From NCBI GenBank assembly GCA_905221605.1, contig CAJNDS010001573.1, forward strand, positions 1-13,982: a stretch of DNA of 13,982 nt, read 5' to 3'. Shown piece by piece: positions 7,093 through 13,982 of the stretch (its first letter is position 1; every line of letters begins with the position of its first letter). Under the pieces are notes generated by a model that was not told the origin of the DNA, did no database searches, and was given only the letters and a program-made list of their open reading frames with translations. A program made the translations under genes and the position numbers. This DNA is from Symbiodinium natans. Its lineage: Eukaryota > Sar > Dinophyceae > Suessiales > Symbiodiniaceae.

Positions 7093-10074
7093 AGTTACCT
7101 CAACTAGGGAGGAGAAGGCCAAGCTCCTTGATTGCATTCACACAAGCCCCGATCCCTGACCCAAATTCAGGAGGCTAACGCAAGGCTCGTATTCACACAG
7201 GCTTTGATCACATCCCGACCTGGAATGCAAGGCTCCCGACCCAGTTGTGGGGGGGGGGGGGAACGCAAAGGCTCCTTCAGTTACATAAGCCCTGCTCACA
7301 CACCGACCCAATTAGGGAGGTGAATACAAAGGCTCCTTGGCAGCATTCACACAGGCTCTGATCACATCCCGCCCCAATTAGGGAGGGGAACGCAAAGGCT
7401 CCATGGCTGCATTTACACAGGCCCTCATCACATCCCGACCCAATTAGGGAGGGGAATGCAAGGCTCCTTGGCTGCATTTACACAGGCCCTGATCACATCC
7501 CGACCCAATTAGGGAGGTGAATACAAAGGCTCCTGGGCTGCATTTACACAGGCCCTGATCACATCCTGACCCAATTCGGGAGGTGAACACTGCATTTACA
7601 CAGGCCCTGATCACATCCTGACCCAAGTAGGGAGAGAAACAAAAGGCTCCTTGGCTGCATTTACACAGGCCCTGATCACATCCCGACCCAATTAGGGAGG
7701 TGACTACAAAGGCTCCTTGGCAGCATTCACAGAGGCCCTGATCACATCCCGACCCAATTAGGGAGGGGAATGCAAGGCTCCTTGGCTGCATTGGCACAGG
7801 CCCTGATCACATCCCGACCCAATTAGGGAGAATCACAAGGCTCCTTGGCTGCATTTACACAGGTCTTGATCACAACCCGACCCAATTAGGGAGGTGACTA
7901 CAAAGGCTCCTTGGCAGCATTCACAGAGGCCCTGATCACATCCCGACCCAATTAGGGAGGGGAATGCAAGGCTCCTTGGCTGCATTGACACAGGCCCTGA
8001 TCACATCCCGACCCAATTAGGGAGAATCACAAGGCTCCTTGGCTGCATTTACCCAGGTCTTGATCACATCCCGACCCAATTAGGGAGGTGAATACAAAGG
8101 CTCCTTGGCTGCATTTACACAGGCCCTGGTCACATCCCGACTCAATTAGGGAAGGGAATGCAAGGCTCCTTGGCTGCGTTTAGACAGGCCCTGATCACAT
8201 CCCGACCCAATTAGGGAGATGAACACAAGCCTCCTTGGCAGCATTTTCACACGCCCTGATCACATCCCGACCCAATTAGGGAGAATCACAAGGCTCCTTG
8301 GCTGCATTTACACAGGTCTTGATCACATCCCGACCCAATTAGGGAGGTGAATACAAAGGCTCCTTGGCTGCAGTTACACAGCCCCTGATCACATCCCGAC
8401 CCAATTCGGGAGGGGAATGCAAGGCTCCTTGGCTGCATTTACACAGGCTGACCCAATAAGGGAGAGAAACACAAGGCTCCTTGGCTGCATTTACACAGCC
8501 CTTGATCACATCCCGACCCAATTAGGGAGGTAAATACAAAGGCTCCTTGGCAGCATTCACACAGGCCCTGATCACATCCCGACCCAATAAGGGAGGGGAA
8601 TGCAAGGCTCCTTGGCTGCATTTACACAGGCCCTGATCACATCCCGACCCAATTAGGGAGGGGAATGCCAAGGCTCCTTGGCTGCATTCAAACAGGCCCT
8701 GGTCACATCCCGACCCAATTATGGAGGGGAATGCAAGGCTCCTTGGCTGCATTTACACAAACCCTGATCACATCCTGACCCATTTAGGGAGGGCAATGCA
8801 AGGCTCCCTGGCTGCATTTACACAGGCCCTGGGAGGGGAATGCAAGGCTCCTTGGCTGCATTTACACAGGCCCTGATCACATCCCGACCCAATTAGGGAG
8901 AATCACAAGGCTCCTTGGCTGCATTTCGCAAAGGTCTTGATCACATCCCGACCCAATTAGGGAGGTGAATACAAAGGCTCCTTGGCTGCAGTTACACAGG
9001 CCCTGATCACATCCCGACCCAATTCGGGAGGGGAACGCAAGGCTCCTTGGCTGCATTTACACAGGCCCTGATCACATCCTGAACCAATTAGGGAGAGAAA
9101 CACAAGGCTCCTTGGCTGCATTTACACAGCCCTTGATCACATCCCGACCCAATTAGGGAGGTAAATACAAAGGCTCCTTGGCTGCATTTACACAGGCCCT
9201 GGTCACATCCCGACCCAATTAGGGAGGGGAATGCAAGGCTCCTTGGCTGCATTTACACAGGCCCTGATCACATCCCGACCCAATTAGGGAGGGGAATGCA
9301 AGGCTCCTTGGCTGCATTTACACAGGCCCTGATCACATCCCGACCCAAGTAGGGAGAATCACAAGGCTCCTTGGCTGCATTTACACAGGTCTTGATCACA
9401 TCCCGACCCAATTAGGGAGGTGAATACAAAGGCTCCTTGGCTGCATTTACACAGGCCCTGGTCACATCCCGACTCAATTAGGGAGGGGCATGCAAGGCTC
9501 CTTGGCTGCGTTTAGACAGGCCCTGATCACATCCCGACCCAATTAGGGAGATGAACACAAGCCTCCTTGGCAGCATTTTCACAGGCCTTGATCACATCCC
9601 GACCCAATTAGGGAAGGGAATGCAATGCTTCTTGGCTGCATTCACACAGGCCCTGATCACATCCGGACCCAATGCGGGAAGGGAATGCAAGGCTCCTTGG
9701 CTGCAGTCACACCACATCCGGCCCCAAATTAGGGAAGGGAATGCAAGGCTCCTTGGCTGCATTTACACAGGCTTTCGTGACCCAATTAGGGAGGGGAATG
9801 ATAGGCTCCGTGGCAATTAAGGAGGGGAATGCAAAGCTCCTTGGCTGCGTCTACACAGCCCTGATCACATTCCGACCCAATTCGGCATCCCGACCCAATT
9901 AAGGAGGGAAACGCAAGGCTCCTTGGCTGCATTTACACAGGCCCTGATCACATCCCGACCCAATTAGGGAGGGGAACGCAAGGATCCTCGCTGCATTTAC
10001 ACAGGCCCTGATCACATCCCGACCCAATGAGGGGAATGCAAGAATTTACACAGGCCCGGATCACACCCCGACCC
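7093..10074. repeat. Satellite A, block 3 (long array with higher-order repeats)
   Basis: About 45 units of satellite A. The first few (7093-7270) are the most diverged and include a run of 13 G at 7249-7261. Higher-order structure is visible. A three-unit block with the spacer GTGACTACA repeats at 7701 and 7895 (194 bp). A block marked GACTCAATTAG recurs at 8139 and 9471, and again at 11100 in the next block. The last units (9770-10074) are shortened and damaged. Minus-strand frames of up to 117 codons are repeat-derived. Confidence 0.95.
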
Positions 10075-10694
10075 ACATTTTGTGAAGGTGAACTACCTGG
10101 ACAGGCGTTCCAAGAGCTGGTAATCCTTATCCTGGTGCATTTATGAAGGAGAACTACCTGGCAAGGCTTTCCGCGAGCTGGAAATCCTTATCCTGGTGCA
10201 TTTTACGAAGGAGAACTACCTGGAAAGGCCTTCCGCGAGCTGGAAATCCTTATCCTGGTGCATTTTATGAAGGAGAACTACCTGGAAAAGAGCTGGAAAT
10301 CCTTATCCTGGTGCATTTTATGAAGGAGAACTACCTGGAAAGGCCTTCTGCAAGCTGGAAATCCTTATCCTGGTGCATTTTATGAAGGAGAACTGCTTGG
10401 AAAGCCTTCCGCGAGCTGGAAATCCATATCCTGGTGCATTTTATGAAGGAGAACTACCTGGAAAGGCCTTCCACGAGCTCCTTATCCTGGTGCATTTTAT
10501 GAAGGAGAACTACCTGGAAAGCCTCCAAGAGCTGGAAATCCTTATCCTGGTGCATTTTAGGAAGGAGAACTACGTGGAAAGGCTGTCCAAGAGCTGGAAA
10601 TCCTTATCCTGGTGCATTTTATGAAGGAGAACTGCCTGGAAAGGCCTTCCAAGAGCTGGCAATCCTTATCCTGGTGCATTTTATGAAGGAGAAC
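10075..10694. repeat. Satellite B, block 1 (~62 bp tandem repeat)
   Basis: About ten units with the core GAGCTGGAAATCCTTATCC, then TGGTGCATTTTATGAAGG, then AGAACTACCTGGAAAGGCC. Successive CCTTAT positions (10125, 10186, 10248, 10301, 10363, 10424, 10480, 10540, 10602, 10664) give spacings of mostly 60-62 bp, with shorter 53 and 56 bp units where the GGCCTTCCGC or TGGAAAT part is lost. The block interrupts satellite A. Short + strand frames (LEILILVHFMKENYLE) shift between units and are not supported as coding. Confidence 0.93.
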
Positions 10695-11972
10695 ACACAG
10701 GCTTTGATCACAGCCGGACCCAAATAGGGAGGGGAATGCAAGGCTGCATTCACACAGGCCCTGATCACATCCGGACCCAATTAGGGAGGGGAACGCAAGG
10801 CTCCTTGGCTGCATACACACAGACTTTGATCACATCCGGACCCAATTAGGGAGGGGAATGCAAGGCTCCTTGGCTGCATTCACACAGGCCCTGATCACAT
10901 CCTGACCCAATTAGGGAGGGGAATGCAAGGCTCCTTCGCTGCAGTTACACAGGCCCTGATCACATCCCGACCCAATTAGGGAGAGAAACACAAGGCTCCT
11001 TGGCTGCATTTACACAGGTCCTGATCACATCCCGACCCAATTAGGGAGGTGAATACAAAGGCTCCTTGGCTGCATTTACACAGGCCCTGGTCACATCCCG
11101 ACTCAATTAGGGAAGGGAATGCAAGGCTCCTTGGCTGCGTTTAGACAGGCCCTGATCACATCCCGACCCAATTAGGGAGATGAACACAAGGCTCCTTGGC
11201 AGCATTTTCACAGGCCTTGATCACATCCCGACCCAATTAGGGAAGGGAATGCAATGCTTCTTGGCTGCATTAACACAGGCCCTGATCACATCCGGACCCA
11301 ATTCGGGAAGGGAATGCAAGGCTCCTTGGCTGCAGTCACACCACATCCGGACCTTGGCTGCATTTACACAGCCCTTGATCAATTAGGGAGGTAAATACAA
11401 AGGCTCCTTGGCAGCATTCACACAGGCCCTGATCACATCCCGACCCAATTAGGGAGGGGAATGCAAGGCTCCTTGGCTGCAGTTACACAGGCCCTGATCA
11501 CATCCCGACCCAATTAGGGAGGGGAATGCCAAGGCTCCTTGGCTGCATTCAAACAGGCCCTGGTCACATCCCGACCCAATTAGGGAGGGGAATGCAAGGC
11601 TCCTTGGCTGCATTTACACAAACCCTGGTCACATCCTGACCCATTTAGGGAGGGCAATGCAAGGCTCCCTGGCTGCATTTACACAGGCCCTGGGAGGGGA
11701 ATGCAAGGCTCCTTGGCTGCATTTACACAGGCCCTGATCACATCCCTACCCAATTAGGGAGAATCACAAGGCTCCTTGGCTGCATTTCGCACAGGTCTTG
11801 ATCACATCCCGACCCAATTAGGGAGGTGAATACAAAGGCTCCTTGGCAGCAGTTACACAGGCCCTGATCACATCCCGACCCAATTCGGGAGGGGAACGCA
11901 AGGCTCCTTGGCTGCATTTACACAGGCCCTGATCACATCCTGACCCAATTAGGGAGAGAAACACAAGGCTCC
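10695..11972. repeat. Satellite A, block 4
   Basis: About 19 units between satellite B and the second 690 bp insertion. From 11218 onward the unit order and variant spacers match 205-959 at an offset of 11013 with scattered substitutions. This includes the truncated units at 11341-11393 and 11682-11700. Confidence 0.95.
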
Positions 11973-12619
11973 AGGAAGATGGCACTGTCCTGGCGGAAGG
12001 AGTGCAGGGCAAGACCGCTTCCCCAGCTCGTCTAGACTGCTTGCACAAAGCCTTGCAAGAGCTGAAAGCGCAGCACCGCCTCTACCAGGCAAACCCAGCA
12101 GTGGAGGGGGCCTTAACAAGAATGGAAATCATCCTCGCTGGAAAAGTGCAGCCGTGTACAAGCGCAGCGGCAACGACAGACCGCGAAACCTCCCAAGGGC
12201 GCCAAACGGGGGAGTCCGGTGGCTCACACTCCTCGGCCTTGGGGGGCGAAGCGCAGCACTCGGAAAACGCAGCGGCCTCTGTCGAAACAATGGAAGAGAA
12301 GGAAGACAGGCTAGAGATGACGTACCTGATCCCCAAAGAGCTGAAAGCCCCCAGAGCGGACACTGTGGAGCTGCAGAAAATCCGAAGCACTTCGGAGCTC
12401 ACGGACGACATGGACGTGAAGTTCTTCCCACACCTGTTTTCCACGGGCACAGGCGGCTGGCAGAATGGATATGGAAGCTTCTCCCAATACGCTCGCAAGC
12501 TCTCGGGCAACATCAACGTGAGGATCGGCAACCAGCAGGCTCCAGGCGGGAAGACCAAGTACCAAGAGGGCAAAGGTCAGGTGTTTACAGCCCTGAGGGA
12601 CATCCCAAAAAGCACCTGA
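11972..12619 (+). pseudogene. Helitron helicase-like N-terminal domain fragment, copy 2
   Basis: The frame, stop (TGA 12617-12619) and motifs are the same as in copy 1, with FFPHLFSTGTGGW at 12422-12460. The first in-frame ATG is at 12122. Two of the three differences are synonymous and one changes Val to Ala in the region before the ATG. Like copy 1 it lacks the Rep and helicase domains and ends right after VFTALRDIP. Three changes are too few to judge selection. The open frame most likely persists because the duplication is recent. Confidence 0.6.
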
Positions 12620-12662
12620 GATTGCTTATCACTGAGCATTCTTTAGAGAAGAGAGCGCAGCG
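11973..12662 (+). mobile_element. 690 bp insertion in satellite A, copy 2
   Basis: Same length and same boundaries as copy 1, flanked by CAAGGCTCC at 11964-11972 and 12663-12671. By eye I find three substitutions relative to copy 1 (981 T to 11994 C, 1096 A to 12109 G, 1444 A to 12457 C) and no indels. The flanking satellite is duplicated too, so this copy arose by segmental duplication and not by a second insertion. Confidence 0.65.
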
Positions 12663-13400
12663 CAAGGCTCCTTGGCTGCATTTACCGGCCCTGATCACAT
12701 CCCGACCGAACTAGGCAGGGGAACACAAGGCTCTGTGCCTGCATGTACAGGCCCTGATCACATCCCGACCCAATTAGGGAGGGGAATGCAAGGCTCCTTG
12801 GCTGCATCTGCACAGGTCCTGCTCACACCCTGAAGGGAACACAAGGCTCCTTGGCTTCATACACAGGCCCTGATCACATCCCTACCCAATTAGGGAGGCC
12901 AAGGCTCCTTGGCTGCGTTCACGCAGGCCCTGATCACATCCGACCCAGTCAGGGAGGGAATGCAAGGCTCCTTGGCTGCATTTACACAGGCCCTGATCAC
13001 ATCCTGACCCAGTTAGGGAAGGGAACGCAAAGGCTCCTTGGGAGCAGTTACAAAGGCCCTGATCACATCCCGACCCAATTAAAGGCAAATACAAGGCTCT
13101 TTGGCTGCATTCACACAGGCCATGATCACATCCCGACCCAATTAAGGAGGCAAATACCTTGACTGCATTCACACAGGCCCTGATCACATCCTGACCAAGG
13201 CTCCTTGGCTGCATTTACCGGCCCTGATCACATCCCGACCCAACTAGGGAGGGGAACGCAAGGCTCTGTGCCTGCATTTACAGGCCCTGATCACATCCCG
13301 ACCCAACTAGAGAGGGGAATGCAGGGCTACCTTGGTTGCGCGGCCCTGATCACATCCCGACCCAATTAGGGAAGGGAACACACTGCATTCTGATCACATC
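12663..13400. repeat. Satellite A, block 5
   Basis: Up to 13043 this copies 1650-2030. Beyond that it continues as diverged A units with altered spacers (AAAGGCAAATACAAGG at 13082, units lacking the GGGAGG box) and partial units near 13150-13210 and 13380-13400. The array decays toward its right edge, where satellite B begins. Confidence 0.92.
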
Positions 13401-13709
13401 TACATGGAAAGGCCTTGAAAAAAAAGCTGGAAATCCTTATCCTGTCTTCAAATAGCTGGAAATCCTGGTGCTTTTTTTGCGAAGGAGAACTACCTGGAAA
13501 TGCCTTCAAAGAGCTGGAAATCCTTATCCTGGTGCATTTTATGAAGGAGAATTATTTGGAAAGGCCTTCAAAGAGCTGGAAATCCTTATCCTGGTGCATT
13601 TCATGAAGGAGAACTACCTGGAAAGGCCTTCTTGGTGCATTTCACGAGGGAGAACTACCTGGAAAGGCCTCTTATCCTGGTGCAATTTATGAAGGAAAAC
13701 TGCCAGGAT
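13401..13709. repeat. Satellite B, block 2 (irregular)
   Basis: Five to six B units, several truncated or altered: an A-run at 13418-13425, a T-run at 13472-13478, and units lacking the AGCTGGAAATCC part after 13625. The core TGGTGCATTTTATGAAGG and AGAACTACCTGGAAAGGCC is clear. It leads directly into satellite C. Confidence 0.88.
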
Positions 13710-13710
13710 C

Positions 13711-13982
13711 GCCAACCAATTAAGGAGAATCCCGGGCGACTCGGCTGCACATCCCAGCTGGAAAGCTTATCGTCAACCAATTAAGGAGAATCCCAGGCGA
13801 CTCGGCTGCAAAGCTAGAAAGCTTATCGCCAACCAATTAAGGAGAATCCCAGGCGACTCGGCTGCAAATCCCAGCTGGAAAGCTTATCGCCAACCAATTA
13901 AGGAGAATCCCGGTCGACTCGGCTGCAAAGCTGGAAAGCTTATCGCCAACCAATTAAGGAGAATCCCGGGCGACTCGGCTGC
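13711..13982. repeat. Satellite C (alternating 61/56 bp repeat), runs off the window
   Basis: The unit is GCCAACCAATTAAGGAGA, then ATCCCGGGCGACTCGGCTGC, then a linker and AGCTGGAAAGCTTATC. Unit starts at 13711, 13772, 13828, 13889 and 13945 give spacings of 61, 56, 61 and 56 bp. The difference is an ATCCC-containing linker present in every second unit, so the true period is a 117 bp dimer. The array continues past the right edge. Confidence 0.92.

Noticed and set aside
10143-10624. Possible repeat protein in satellite B (LEILILVHFMKENYLE repeats)
   Set aside because: Unit lengths of 53, 56, 60, 61 and 62 bp break the frame repeatedly, and the same peptide appears in different frames.

Overview
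This window looks like eukaryotic nuclear DNA from a subtelomeric or heterochromatic region. It is almost entirely repeats, with three short stretches of protein-like sequence. The telomere-type repeat is CCCTAAA/TTTAGGG, shared by plants, many green algae, dinoflagellates, some apicomplexan relatives and cryptophytes. The moderate GC of the coding fragments, a degraded Helitron-type protein fragment and the dense tandem repeats suggest a protist alga, most likely a dinoflagellate. That is an inference, not a proof. There is no bacterial gene organisation, and I see no intact gene, rRNA, tRNA or CRISPR.

Layout, left to right. (1) Positions 1-2030 are a 65-66 bp satellite (A), interrupted by a 690 bp insertion (960-1649) carrying a Helitron-helicase-like N-terminal fragment. 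(2) Positions 2031-2435 encode the C-terminal two thirds of a Josephin-like (ataxin-3 family) deubiquitinase domain without its catalytic-Cys segment. (3) Positions 2436-3317 are non-repetitive, AT-richer DNA, followed by a degenerate ~50-67 bp repeat (D, 3318-3680). (4) Positions 3681-7012 are a composite telomeric block: four arrays of (CCCTAAA)n, all in one orientation, alternating with C-rich modules that share a fixed internal order and carry a 12 bp sequence inverted at their two ends. (5) After a short junction, 7093-13400 is again satellite A with higher-order repeat structure, interrupted by a 62 bp satellite (B, 10075-10694) and by a second copy of the 690 bp insertion (11973-12662). 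(6) The window ends in more satellite B (13401-13709) and a 61/56 bp alternating satellite (C, 13711-13982) that looks like a mosaic of A and B.

Segment 205-2030 and segment 11218-13043 are collinear copies at a constant offset of 11,013 bp with few substitutions. The telomeric block therefore lies between two recent copies of the same satellite/Helitron segment. The parts do not form a pathway. The region is best read as a rearranged chromosome-end domain shaped by tandem duplication, insertion and exchange. An assembly error across these repeats is a serious alternative for the large-scale order. The most unusual structure is the telomere-bounded module family at 3868-6990.
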